The position numbers were made by a program, and so were the translations under genes. This document shows, piece by piece, positions 8,415 to 16,037 of a stretch of 59,065 bases of DNA (position 1 is its first letter; the number at the start of each line of letters is the position of its first letter). Source of the DNA: JAAZBW01 sp035647855 (lineage in GTDB: Bacteria; Actinomycetota; Actinomycetes; Actinomycetales; Actinomycetaceae); assembly GCA_035647855.1 (NCBI GenBank), contig DASRMP010000002.1, positions 1 through 59,065 of the forward strand, read 5' to 3'. Under the pieces are notes generated by a model. The model did not search any database. It was not told the origin of the DNA and worked only from the letters and a program-made list of their open reading frames with translations.

Positions 8415-9190
8415 GGCTGGTCCTCTCCGGTGTCGCGGGCGTTCGTGGGCGGTGCAAGCAGCCGGCTGTGACGGCCGATGAGTCCGTGGGTTCCGTTCCA
8501 GAGGATCGTCGCCAGATCGTCGGCGAGTTCGGCGCGCGCGAGCCGGGTCTCCTCGGGCGTGTTGATCCAGTCGTCTGCGGCGGCCCTCACAAGCCCGACG
8601 ACGCCGGCGGCCCAGAGCGCGATGCGTGCCGTCGTCGTCGTCGGGGCGACGAGAGGTGTGAGGACGCCTGTGACGACCTCCTCGATCTGCCGCACGAACA
8701 CACGCAGCGTGCCCTCGGAGGCGGCGTACTGCGGACGGTTCACAAACAGAAAGACGTTGCGGGATCGCTCGACGATCTCCAGGTACGTGTTCACCATGGC
8801 CGTGATCGCCCGGCGTGGTTCGCGGCTCGAGCGGGACGCCTCGGTCAGGTAGCCGCGTGCGCGGCCCAGGATGTACTCGCCGAGGGCCACCTGGAGTGCG
8901 GTCTTGTCGTCGAAGTAGCGGTACAGGATCGACTTCGAGGTTCCTAGCCGCGTTGCGATTTCCTCCATCGAGAGGTCGGGCCCGTTCTCGTGCACGATTC
9001 GGCGGATCTGCCGCACCATCTCGAGGCGACGCCGCTCCCGGTGCTCCACCCAGCGCGTGGTGCGGCCGTCCGGCGCCTTTGCCGTGCGGTCATCATCGGT
9101 GGTAGTCGCCGTGCGGGATCCAGCCGGAATCGGCGGGTCTCCCCCGTTCGAGTTGACGTGCGGCCCACTTTGCTCTGTGATGGGATACAT
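8411..9190 (-). CDS. TetR-family transcriptional regulator
   Basis: This 259-residue regulator has an N-terminal helix-turn-helix at about 60-105 (MEEIATRLGTSKSILYRYFDDK), typical of TetR proteins, and a helical ligand-binding domain after about 110. A polar leader of about 45 residues precedes the DNA-binding domain, so a start further downstream is possible; the first ATG is kept because it faces the divergent thiolase promoter. It is the first gene of an operon with the acyl-CoA oxidase and is divergent from thiolase-fabG4-MaoC. By analogy with fatty-acid regulators it probably senses an acyl-CoA and represses both operons from the shared intergenic palindrome. The ligand is inferred. Confidence 0.88.
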   Translation of the reverse strand: MYPITEQSGPHVNSNGGDPPIPAGSRTATTTDDDRTAKAPDGRTTRWVEHRERRRLEMVRQIRRIVHENGPDLSMEEIATRLGTSKSILYRYFDDKTALQVALGEYILGRARGYLTEASRSSREPRRAITAMVNTYLEIVERSRNVFLFVNRPQYAASEGTLRVFVRQIEEVVTGVLTPLVAPTTTTARIALWAAGVVGLVRAAADDWINTPEETRLARAELADDLATILWNGTHGLIGRHSRLLAPPTNARDTGEDQP

Positions 9191-9198
9191 GCGACTGA

Positions 9199-9213
9199 GG
9201 GTATCAGGTACCC
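9199..9213. promoter_or_regulatory. Candidate TetR operator GGGTA-N5-TACCC
   Basis: A perfect 5-bp inverted repeat (GGGTATCAGGTACCC) lies in the 100-base gap between divergent tetR and thiolase, 8 bases upstream of the tetR ATG. Position and symmetry fit autoregulation by the adjacent TetR protein. No binding data exist. Confidence 0.5.
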
Positions 9214-9290
9214 GTCGCCTCGCAATCGTTCAAGGAAGCCATCATCGCTCCAGACACCGACCTCACGATCGACCGAAGAGGAGAAACGAA

Positions 9291-10595
9291 GTGTCCAGCC
9301 ACACCAACGCCGTCGTCATCGGCGCGAACCGCATACCGTTCGCGAAGGCGGGAAGCGCATATCGCGACGTCACCAGCCGGGACATGCTCACCGCCGCACT
9401 CGATGGACTCGTCGCCCGCCACGGACTCGCCGGGACGCGCCTCGACGACGTCTCCGCAGGCGCCGTCCTCAAACACACGCGGGACTTCAACCTGACCCGC
9501 GAGGCCGTGCTCGGCTCGGCCCTCGATCCGCACACTCCCGCCTATGACGTGCAGCGAGCCTGCGCCACCGGCCTCGAATCGATCATCGGTCTGGCGAACA
9601 AGATCGCACTCGGGCAGGCAGACGTCGGGATCGGCGCAGGCGTGGATTCCGCCTCCGACGCCCCGATCGTGGTCACCGAACGGATCCGCAAGATCCTGCT
9701 CCGCCTGAACCGGGCGAAGAAGCTCCCCGAGCGGGCGAAGCTGATCGCCTCGATCCGGCCGGGCGACCTCGTTCCCGTGGCACCCTCGGTCGCCGAACCG
9801 CGCACCGGCCTCTCCATGGGCGAACACCAGGCCCTCACCACCGCCAAGTGGGAGATCTCCCGCGAGGCGCAGGACGAGTTCGCGCTCGCCTCGCACCACA
9901 AGCTTGCCGCCGCCTACGAATCCGGCTTCTTCGAGGACCTCGTCACTCCGTTCCGCGGCCTGACACGTGACGAGGGACTCCGCCCGGACACCTCCATGGA
10001 GAAGCTCGCCAAGCTCCAGCCGGTATTCGGCAAGCGCCTCGAGACGCCGGCCACCATGACCGCCGGCAACTCCACTCCGCTCTCCGACGGCGCCTCCGCC
10101 GTCCTCGTCGCATCCCCGGGCTGGGCAGCCGGCAGGGGCATCGCCCCGCTCGCCCGCATCATCGACGCCCAGACCGCCGCTGTGGACTTCGCCTCCGGCA
10201 AGGAGGGCCTGCTGATGGGTGGCGCATACGCCGTCCCGCGGCTCCTCGGACGGAACCGGCTCACGCTGGACGACTTCGACTTCATCGAGATCCACGAGGC
10301 CTTCGCCTCCACCGTGCTCGCCACGATCGCCGCCTTCGCGGACGACGGGATCGCCCAGAAGATCGGACTCGACGGCCCGCTCGGACAGATCGACCGTTCG
10401 CGGCTCAACGTGGCGGGATCCTCGCTCGCCACCGGGCACCCGTTCGCGGCCACCGGTGGCCGGATAGTGGGCACGCTCGCCAAGCTCCTCCACAAGCGAG
10501 GGGACTCCCACGTCCGCGACGGCCGCGCACTCGGCCTCATCTCGGTCTGCGCCGCGGGCGGCCAGGCAACGGCCATGATCCTCGAGGCGGCGTGA
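9291..10595 (+). CDS. Acetyl-CoA C-acyltransferase (thiolase)
   Basis: This thiolase performs the last, CoA-dependent cleavage step of beta-oxidation. The start is the GTG at 9291, preceded by GAGGAG, giving 434 residues; longer upstream frames would cross the regulator's promoter. The nucleophilic Cys91 is in QRACATG. The other catalytic loops are IHEAFA (about 334-339, where many thiolases have NEAFA), GHPFAATG (H383) and CAAGGQ (C420). Length and the HEAFA motif fit the FadA2/FadI-type trifunctional-partner thiolases. It starts an operon with fabG4 and a MaoC dehydratase, the gene set found together as Rv0241c-Rv0243 in M. tuberculosis. Confidence 0.93.
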   Translation: MSSHTNAVVIGANRIPFAKAGSAYRDVTSRDMLTAALDGLVARHGLAGTRLDDVSAGAVLKHTRDFNLTREAVLGSALDPHTPAYDVQRACATGLESIIGLANKIALGQADVGIGAGVDSASDAPIVVTERIRKILLRLNRAKKLPERAKLIASIRPGDLVPVAPSVAEPRTGLSMGEHQALTTAKWEISREAQDEFALASHHKLAAAYESGFFEDLVTPFRGLTRDEGLRPDTSMEKLAKLQPVFGKRLETPATMTAGNSTPLSDGASAVLVASPGWAAGRGIAPLARIIDAQTAAVDFASGKEGLLMGGAYAVPRLLGRNRLTLDDFDFIEIHEAFASTVLATIAAFADDGIAQKIGLDGPLGQIDRSRLNVAGSSLATGHPFAATGGRIVGTLAKLLHKRGDSHVRDGRALGLISVCAAGGQATAMILEAA

Positions 10596-11977
10596 TGGAC
10601 AAGTACATCGACCTCGTCTCCGGCGGCCTCGGCAAGAAGCTCGCCAGGCAACTCGGCCTCCCCACGCCCGTCGCGCTGCGGCGCCACTCCCCCGGTGATC
10701 CGCTGCTCGAGGGCCCCGTCCTCGTCCTCTCCGACTACGCCTCCCGCGACGACGCCGATCGGCTCGCCGCCGCGATGCTCTCCTGGCATCTCGACGTCCG
10801 CCGCTCGACGCATCTCCCGCAGCCGGAACGCTGGGGCGCCGTCGTCGTCGTGCTGACGAATGCGAACCACCCGGACAGCCTCGCGGACCCTGCCCTCGAG
10901 CTCGGCTCGACCCTGCGGCAGCTTGCCCGCAATGGGCGCGTCGTGTTCCTTTCGCGGCAGGCTTCGGCGGCTGATTCGCCGGACGTCGCGGCTGCGCGGG
11001 CGGGAGTGGAGGGCGTGATGCGGTCGCTCGGCAAGGAGTTGCGCGCCGGCGCGACCGCCAACGGCATTGTGCTCTGCGACGGCGACGGCGCCGGTTCCGC
11101 CGGTCTCGCCGGCGTGACCTCGCCGTCCGTTCTCGGCACCCTGCGGTTCCTGTTCTCGGGCCGTTCCGCCTTCGTGGACGGTCAGCCGATCCCCGTCGTC
11201 GGGAATGGCGAGGAGGACCCGTCATGGGAGCGTCCCCTCGAGGGCCTTGTCGCGGTGGTGACTGGCGCGGCGCGCGGGATCGGGACGTCGATCGTCGAGG
11301 TTCTCACGCGCGACGGCGCCCAGGTGATCGGCGTCGATGTGCCGGCCGCCGGCGAGTCGCTCATGCAGGTGATGAACGAGGTGAAGGGCATGGCCCTCCA
11401 ACTCGATGTCACCGCGCCCGGCGCGGCCGACCGGATCCTCGGGGCCGCCCGCGAGCGTTACGGCCGGCTGGACATCGTCATCCACAACGCCGGCATCCTG
11501 CGAGACAAGCTTCTTGCGAACATGACGGAGGACCGCTGGAAGGACCTGATCGCCGTGAACATCACTGCGCCGCTCGCCATGAGCGCGCGGTTCGTCGAGG
11601 CGGCGGAGGCTGGCCTGATGGGCGATTCGCCGCGGATCGTCTCGCTGGCGTCCACCTCGGGGATCGCAGGCAACCGCGGGCAGACGAACTACGCCGCGGC
11701 GAAATCCGGGATCATCGGCATGACCGAGGCGCTCGCCGGCCCGATTGGGGCTGTTGGTGGCGCGGCCACCGCTGTCGCGCCCGGGTTCATCGAGACGGAC
11801 ATGACGGCAAGGATTCCGGCGCTGATGCGTCAGTTCGCTCGCCGCGCCAACTCGCTGCAGCAGGGCGGCCTGCCGATCGACGTCGCGGAGACGATCGCGT
11901 TCCTGGCCTCGCCCGCGGCCGGCGGGATCAACGGAGCCGTGGTTCGAGTCTGCGGCCAGAACCTGGTGGGGAGGTGA
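10595..11977 (+). CDS. fabG4: FabG4-type (high-molecular-weight) 3-oxoacyl reductase
   Basis: This 460-residue, two-domain protein has an N-terminal nucleotide-fold-like domain without catalytic residues (about 1-205) and a C-terminal classical short-chain dehydrogenase domain. The latter shows TGAARGIG (223-230), NAG, a catalytic Ser region and YAAAK. This architecture is that of FabG4, an NADH-dependent 3-oxoacyl-thioester reductase distinct from the short FabG of fatty-acid synthesis. The ATG overlaps the thiolase TGA by one base (TGATG), so translation is coupled; a GTG three bases earlier is an alternative. With the adjacent MaoC hydratase it supplies the two middle steps of an acyl-CoA cycle. 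Confidence 0.9.
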   Translation: MDKYIDLVSGGLGKKLARQLGLPTPVALRRHSPGDPLLEGPVLVLSDYASRDDADRLAAAMLSWHLDVRRSTHLPQPERWGAVVVVLTNANHPDSLADPALELGSTLRQLARNGRVVFLSRQASAADSPDVAAARAGVEGVMRSLGKELRAGATANGIVLCDGDGAGSAGLAGVTSPSVLGTLRFLFSGRSAFVDGQPIPVVGNGEEDPSWERPLEGLVAVVTGAARGIGTSIVEVLTRDGAQVIGVDVPAAGESLMQVMNEVKGMALQLDVTAPGAADRILGAARERYGRLDIVIHNAGILRDKLLANMTEDRWKDLIAVNITAPLAMSARFVEAAEAGLMGDSPRIVSLASTSGIAGNRGQTNYAAAKSGIIGMTEALAGPIGAVGGAATAVAPGFIETDMTARIPALMRQFARRANSLQQGGLPIDVAETIAFLASPAAGGINGAVVRVCGQNLVGR

Positions 11978-11982
11978 GCGGC

Positions 11983-13020
11983 ATGACCGGTATCAACGTG
12001 GCGCCGCCATTCGAGTACGAACTGAGGGAACTGGCTGAGATCCCGAGCCTCGGGGAGACGCGCCGTGCTGCCCTGGGCGGCGCGGTGCGTGGCGTTCTGC
12101 CCGGCGGTGTGCGCGGCGGTGTGCGCGGCGGTGTGCGTGGAGGTGTGCGTGGCAGTGGCGGGGGTGGACGGCCCGGCCGTTCAGATGCGGCCGTGCTGCC
12201 TGTGCTGCCTGTGCTGCCGCAGTTCGCTCTCACGGGCCCGCCGCGCAGTCCGGACGCGGCGAACGCCTCCGCGTACGCACAACTGATCGGCGTGCCCGCG
12301 ACCGACGAGTTGCCCGCCGGCTATCCGCACATCCTCGGATTCCCGCTCTCGATGGCTCTTCTCACGCACGAGGATTTCCCGCTGCCAGCTCTCGGTATGG
12401 TGCACATCGCGAACCGTATCCGTCAGGTGGCGCCGACTCTTTTCAACGAGTCGCTCGTGTTCACCACGTGGGCGTCTGACCTGCGGCCTCACCGGCGCGG
12501 CGCCCTCGTGGATGTGCATCTTGCAGCCACGGCCGCCGGGGGCGATGCGTCCGGCGACGGCGTGGTGTGGCACGGCGTGTCCACCTATCTCGGCAAGGGC
12601 ATCGAGGTGCCGGGCGAGGACGACGAGGTGCGAGCGGATTGGGACCACGGCCCGCAGGAGGCAGAGGGTCAGCATGTGTGGACTCTGCCGCAGTCGATCG
12701 GCCGCCGATACGCCGAGATCTCCGGTGACGCGAACCCGATTCACACATCTCGGATTGGGGCGAGGATCTTCGGCTTCCCGAAGCCGATCGCGCACGGTAT
12801 GTATACCGCAGCGCGGGCCCTCGGCGAGGTGCCGGCTCCTGCGGACGGCGCGATCGACTGGTCAGTGCGGTTCGGGAGGCCGGTACTACTTCCTGCGCGT
12901 GCCGGCTTGGAGTTCCGCAACGAGGGCGGCGTCGTCGAGTACGCGCTCGTGCGCCGGCCCAGGCCCGGCGATGAGGGCGCTCCTCGCGTCCACCTTTCCG
13001 GATCGGTGGGCCCGCTCTAA
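11983..13020 (+). CDS. MaoC-like (HtdX-type) acyl dehydratase/hydratase with Gly-Val-Arg insert
   Basis: This 345-residue protein has the double hot-dog fold expected of HtdX-type 3-hydroxyacyl-thioester dehydratases. The C-terminal half carries the hydratase 2 motif SGDANPIHTS (catalytic Asp and His) followed by FPKPIAHGM. The ATG at 11983 follows GGGGAGG; a GTG at 11974 overlapping the fabG4 stop is possible. An odd insert at about 41-56 is built of four GGVR-type units encoded by a 12-bp tandem repeat, followed by a Gly-rich stretch and LPVLPVL. It separates the first strand from the first hot-dog domain and may vary in length between strains. It is third in the operon after thiolase and fabG4. 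Confidence 0.88.
   Translation: MTGINVAPPFEYELRELAEIPSLGETRRAALGGAVRGVLPGGVRGGVRGGVRGGVRGSGGGGRPGRSDAAVLPVLPVLPQFALTGPPRSPDAANASAYAQLIGVPATDELPAGYPHILGFPLSMALLTHEDFPLPALGMVHIANRIRQVAPTLFNESLVFTTWASDLRPHRRGALVDVHLAATAAGGDASGDGVVWHGVSTYLGKGIEVPGEDDEVRADWDHGPQEAEGQHVWTLPQSIGRRYAEISGDANPIHTSRIGARIFGFPKPIAHGMYTAARALGEVPAPADGAIDWSVRFGRPVLLPARAGLEFRNEGGVVEYALVRRPRPGDEGAPRVHLSGSVGPL
12103..12150 (+). repeat. 12-bp coding tandem repeat, four copies
   Basis: GGCGGTGTGCGC repeats four times with two single-base changes, all in frame inside the MaoC gene, encoding repeated Gly-Gly-Val-Arg. Confidence 0.85.
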
Positions 13021-13041
13021 GATCCGCGTCTCTTCGCTGTT

Positions 13042-13082
13042 CGTGCGCCCTCGGTCTGGCTGGCCCGAACCGAGGGCGCACG
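13042..13082 (+). terminator. Hairpin after the MaoC gene
   Basis: A perfect 14-bp stem (CGTGCGCCCTCGGT, 13042-13055, with its complement at 13069-13082) and a 13-base loop begin 22 bases after the MaoC stop. There is no T-tract. The stem arms are class I repeat sequence, so repeats and termination may overlap here. Confidence 0.5.
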
Positions 13083-13497
13083 TCCGTCGCATGGGGGCGC
13101 ACGATCGTCACCGCAGGGCGCGCGATCGTCACACCCCTCCCCCGCCCCGAACGCCGCGGCGCACGAACGTCACAAGAGGGCGCACGAACGTCACACTCCT
13201 CCCGAACCCGCGCCGCCGTGGCGCACGAACGTCACACGGGGGCGCACGTCCGTCACACGGGGTTCTTGAGGGCGCACGATCGTCACATCGGGGCGCACGT
13301 CCGTCACACCACGGCGCACGAAAGTCACATCCGTGAGATCAGGGCGCATGATCGTCACAAGATGGCGTCCGTTCGTCACGGCATGGCGCACGATCGTCAC
13401 ACGCAGAATGCTGAGGGCGCACGATCGTCACCATGGCGCAGTGACGTCACTGCGCCATCGTGACGAACGCCAGCCATCTCGTGACGATCGTGCGCCA
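13075..13497. repeat. Class I repeats, island 2: 14 direct units, palindrome, inverted units
   Basis: Fourteen units of GGCGCACGATCGTCACA start at 13075, 13096, 13117, 13158, 13179, 13220, 13241, 13271, 13292, 13313, 13343, 13364, 13385 and 13416. Start-to-start spacing is 21-41 bases. The unit's middle varies (GATCGT, GAACGT, GTCCGT, GAAAGT) while GGCGCAC and GTCACA are nearly fixed. The array ends at a perfect 26-bp palindrome (13433-13458, half-site ATGGCGCAGTGAC). Inverted units follow, one degenerate at about 13460 and one clear at 13480-13496. It lies between convergent operons. Confidence 0.9.
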
Positions 13498-13527
13498 TCA
13501 CGCTTCGCGCCGGACCGGACACCGCCG

Positions 13528-13834
13528 CTGGGGAAACTTGAACCCCGTTCAGGACGATCTGGCGTGCACCGGGGAACTTCAGACCCCGTCTGGGCGGCGC
13601 GCTGGGGAAACCGAGACCTGCTGGGGAACAACGCACCCCGTAGTCGAGGTCTGAAGTTCCCCAAGAAGCAACCTCGAGGTAGCAGACGAGGTGCCAAATT
13701 CCCCAGCGACACCACGTAAGCGGCAAGACGAAGTGCCAAGTTCCCCAGCGACCCGGTACCAGACCCCGAAGGCAGTGCGAAGTTCCCCAGCGACCCGGTA
13801 CCAGACCCCGAAGGCAGTGCCAAGTTCCCCAGCG
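13528..13834. repeat. Class II repeats (GTTCCCCAGC), island 2
   Basis: About nine copies of the CTGGGGAAC/GTTCCCCAG element lie here, first on one strand (13528-13630) and then on the other (13655-13834). A 42-bp unit is tandemly duplicated at 13740-13781 and 13782-13823 with one base change. Linkers at 13560-13665 match the reverse complement of island 1. Confidence 0.8.
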
Positions 13835-13899
13835 ACCCGCTGGCGAGCCGGATCGGCCAGGGCGAGCCCTCCTGACCGGAAAAAAGCCGAGCGCGCACC

Positions 13900-13925
13900 C
13901 TGGACGTGAGAATAGTCACGTCCAG
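13900..13925. repeat. Hairpin with 10-bp perfect stem
   Basis: CTGGACGTGA (13900-13909) pairs with TCACGTCCAG (13916-13925) across GAATAG. It sits between the repeat island and an AT-richer segment. A terminator for either flanking operon is possible, but no T-tract is present. Confidence 0.45.
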
Positions 13926-13935
13926 AAGGTGGCTC

Positions 13936-14156
13936 GTTAACCCTTTATTAACCTTGCAGGGACCCGCAGCCACGGACTTGTCCACATTTTTGCTAACAGG
14001 GGTGTGGATTAATACGAGTTCGTGCGGGTGGCTCTGTGGACAGGCGGTGGAGAGCTTTCCTTCACCTCAAGAACGTTGAAATTCCGCCATTTTGGGCGGC
14101 TAGACTGCATCGGAAGGACATGGTATAGCCCACCGTCAGCTGCGAAGTTATCCACC
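13936..14156. other. AT-richer segment with four DnaA-box-like sites
   Basis: TTGTCCACA occurs at 13978-13986, an exact match to the high-GC actinobacterial DnaA box. One-mismatch boxes are at 14003-14011, 14036-14044 (both minus strand) and 14148-14156. An AT-rich stretch with GTTAACCCTTTATTAACC precedes them at 13936. No dnaA, dnaN or rpmH gene is near, so this is probably not the chromosomal origin. Confidence 0.35.
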
Positions 14157-14351
14157 GCCATTCACAGGTTGACACTCAAGAAGCTGACTGATCGAACCTC
14201 CCGGGTGTATTGGCGGGATAGCACGGGTTTCTGGGCCCGATGCGCTTTCCCCGGGGAAGCCATTCCGTACAGATCCGACCACTTCCGCAAGCTCTCAGCC
14301 ACCTCCGTGAGCGTGTTGCGCTTTCGTGGGAAGCCGCTTCCCTCGTGTCTT

Positions 14352-14780
14352 GCTACTCCTGTAGGAGTTTCGCCGGCGCGCGCTCGTTTCGTGCGGTCCA
14401 GGGGTGCTCTTCAGCCTGTTCGACCGGTATCAGAGCCCCTTGACCGGCAGCGAAGCAACAACCGTAGGCGTTTGGCTTCTTCCGTAGGCGTTTGACGCGT
14501 GCTTAACACCTACAGAAGAAGCGAAACGCCTACAGTAGACGAATCCTCCGGTCCGGAAGGCCGCGAAAACGCCAGAAAGGGACCATATCCACCCCTCGAC
14601 GGCGCAGGCGCCGGCCCACAGCACCGAAACTCCGACAGTAGTCCCCATTCTCCCCTGTCAGGAGGCCCATTCCGGGCCGAGAATGCCGCATTCACCGGAC
14701 TCGTGGCTGAGAACCGCGGCAGAAGAGACCCGCACGAAGAGGCCCGCAGGCGGCGTCGAACCGCCCGAACCCGCGCAATC
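14352..14780. repeat. Dispersed element, copy A
   Basis: This stretch aligns colinearly with 42432-42805. Shared blocks, in order, are a CTCCTGTAGGAG motif, TTTCGTGC with a CCAGGG-type block, GACCGGTAGCG-like text, a long hairpin, a TAGACG-TCC-CCGGTC block, and GAACCGCCCGAACCCGCGC near the end. The copies have diverged but keep the hairpin. No coding potential is convincing. Between 14780 and the purQ stop at 14929 I see nothing further. Confidence 0.7.
14464..14533. ncRNA. Long hairpin of element A (possible structured RNA)
   Basis: Two 25-base arms (14464-14488 and 14509-14533) pair at 23 of 25 positions around a 20-base loop. Compared with copy B (42526-42595), three base pairs differ by changes on both arms that keep pairing. 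This argues for selection on structure. Whether it acts as RNA or as a DNA cruciform is unknown, as is the strand. Confidence 0.4.
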
Positions 14781-14928
14781 GGAACCTACGCCGACTCGTC
14801 CGCGCCGGAACACCCGAAGAACCCTCTCCCCTGTACCCAAATCGGCCAAGAAACCAAGAAAGCGCCAAGTCGCACCCCGGACCCGGCAACGAAACGAGTC
14901 GGCGGGAACGGAATTCGCGCCCGGCCCC

Positions 14929-15639
14929 TCAGCGCGCGGAACTCGCCAGAAGGTGAGTCATCACAGACGAGAAGAACCGCGTGCCGTCCGTTCGGGTGCG
15001 GGGTCCGAACGTTCCGTCGGGGCCGTATCCCGCCTCGACGGCGTGCTCAGGGCTCGGAATGAGGCCCACCACGTTGCCCGCCGCGTTGGAGACGCCGGCG
15101 ATGCTCCGGAGTGATCCGATCGGGTTCTCGCCCACGTACCGGAGGACGACGCGGCCTTCACCCTCGAGTTGGTCGAGCGTGGCGTCATCGGCCGAGAAGT
15201 TCCCTTCGGCCGTCTTGACGGGGATCCTGATCTTCTCGCCTTCGTCGAACTGACCGGTCCATGCCGTGGCGTTTGTCTCCACGCGCAGCGTCAGGTCGCG
15301 GCAGATGAACCTGGTCGACCCGTTGGGCAGGAGCGCGCCGGGGAGCAACTGCGCCTCGCAGAGGATCTGGAAGCCATTGCCAACGCCCAGCACGGGCATG
15401 CCGTCCCGCGCCGCGTCCGCGACTGCCGACATGATCGGGGCGAAGCTTGCGATAGCGCCACCGCGGAGGTAGTTGCCGTAGGAATAGCCACCAGGGAGGA
15501 CGACGGCGTCAACGCCGTGGAGGTCCGAATCCCCGTGCCAGAGGCTGACTTCCTCACCACCGGCGATCCGGACGGCCCGCGCGGCATCGCGTTCGTCGAG
15601 CGATCCGGGGAACGTGACGATACCGATGCGCGCGGTCAC
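14929..15639 (-). CDS. purQ: PurQ-like subunit of FGAM synthase, catalytic Cys and His missing
   Basis: PurQ is the glutaminase subunit that releases ammonia from glutamine for PurL. This 236-residue protein is full length and colinear with actinobacterial PurQ: IGIVTFPGSLDERDAARAV (5-23), VVLPGGYSYGNYLRGG, and a C-terminal PEHAVE. Two of the three catalytic residues are absent. The nucleophile elbow reads GVGNGFQ with Gly87 (codon GGC, 15379-15381) where the family has Cys (G-[IV]-C-N-G-F-Q). The triad His of P-H-P-E is Ser196 (AGC, 15052-15054), while Glu198 remains. The usual GDYLR is GNYLR. The frame is intact and the gene sits normally in purD-purC-purS-purQ, its GTG overlapping the purS stop (GTGA). 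It is probably a structural or ammonia-independent partner rather than an active glutaminase. Confidence 0.93.
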   Translation of the reverse strand: MTARIGIVTFPGSLDERDAARAVRIAGGEEVSLWHGDSDLHGVDAVVLPGGYSYGNYLRGGAIASFAPIMSAVADAARDGMPVLGVGNGFQILCEAQLLPGALLPNGSTRFICRDLTLRVETNATAWTGQFDEGEKIRIPVKTAEGNFSADDATLDQLEGEGRVVLRYVGENPIGSLRSIAGVSNAAGNVVGLIPSPEHAVEAGYGPDGTFGPRTRTDGTRFFSSVMTHLLASSAR

Positions 15640-15890
15640 TCGGACTCCCCCGCCTTCACGCTGATGACGTCTTCGATGTTCGAGTTGGACAGGAGCGACT
15701 CAGCGGCCTCCCGAGCCGCGTTGAGATCGTCCTCAGTGACTTCGCCCTCGACCATCAGCTCGAAGCGTCGGCCTTGGCGAACGTCGGTGAACCGGTCGAT
15801 TCCGATGCGCGGCAGCGCGCCCCTGATCGCCTTTCCCTGGGGGTCAAGGATCTCGGGCTTCGGCATGACTTCGACAACGATGTGTCCCAC
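15636..15890 (-). CDS. purS: PurS subunit of FGAM synthase
   Basis: PurS is the small bridging subunit that holds PurQ to PurL. The GTG at 15890 is chosen because GGAGG lies five bases upstream and because the 84-residue product matches the family length. An ATG 42 bases earlier would add a non-homologous leader. The typical core VVEVMPKPEILDPQGKAI (about 4-21) is followed by VRQGRRFELMVEG and a C-terminal SNSNIEDVISV. Its TGA overlaps the purQ GTG by 4 nt, so translation is coupled. The gene lies 147 bases downstream of purC. An intact purS argues that the complex is still made even though PurQ lacks catalytic residues. Confidence 0.92.
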   Translation of the reverse strand: MGHIVVEVMPKPEILDPQGKAIRGALPRIGIDRFTDVRQGRRFELMVEGEVTEDDLNAAREAAESLLSNSNIEDVISVKAGESE

Positions 15891-16037
15891 GGGTCCTCCA
15901 CGAATCGGGCAGTCAGGATCGTCCCTCAGCATATCGGGGCGTCATCCGGCGAGATCCGGAGGGCCACTATCCGGTCGCTACCTGCGACTGGAAGCGGTCC
16001 CCGCCCGGCACACCCGGCGCCCGGCCGCCCCGCTGCC

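Noticed and set aside
9204..11225. Long minus-strand open frame opposite thiolase/fabG4
   Set aside because: It is antisense shadow in a high-GC genome; the plus-strand genes have clear family motifs.
13218..13463. Open frame encoding His/Arg repeats (AHDRH-type) over the class I units
   Set aside because: The periodic peptide is a direct read-out of the DNA repeat. Similar frames appear on both strands of every island, and there is no ribosome site or homology.
13075..13497. CRISPR array
   Set aside because: Units are only 17 bp, vary in the centre, and spacers are 4-24 bases and irregular. There are no cas genes and the units reverse orientation at a palindrome.
13936..14156. Chromosomal replication origin
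   Set aside because: Only four DnaA-like boxes, no dnaA, dnaN, rpmH or parAB genes nearby, and the neighbours are metabolic genes.
14022..15062. Open frames across element A
   Set aside because: Codon use has no third-position bias, the products resemble nothing, and the region aligns with the non-coding copy at 42 kb across both strands' frames.
15636..15932. Longer PurS start at 15932
   Set aside because: The first 14 residues have no PurS similarity, whereas the GTG at 15890 has GGAGG five bases upstream.
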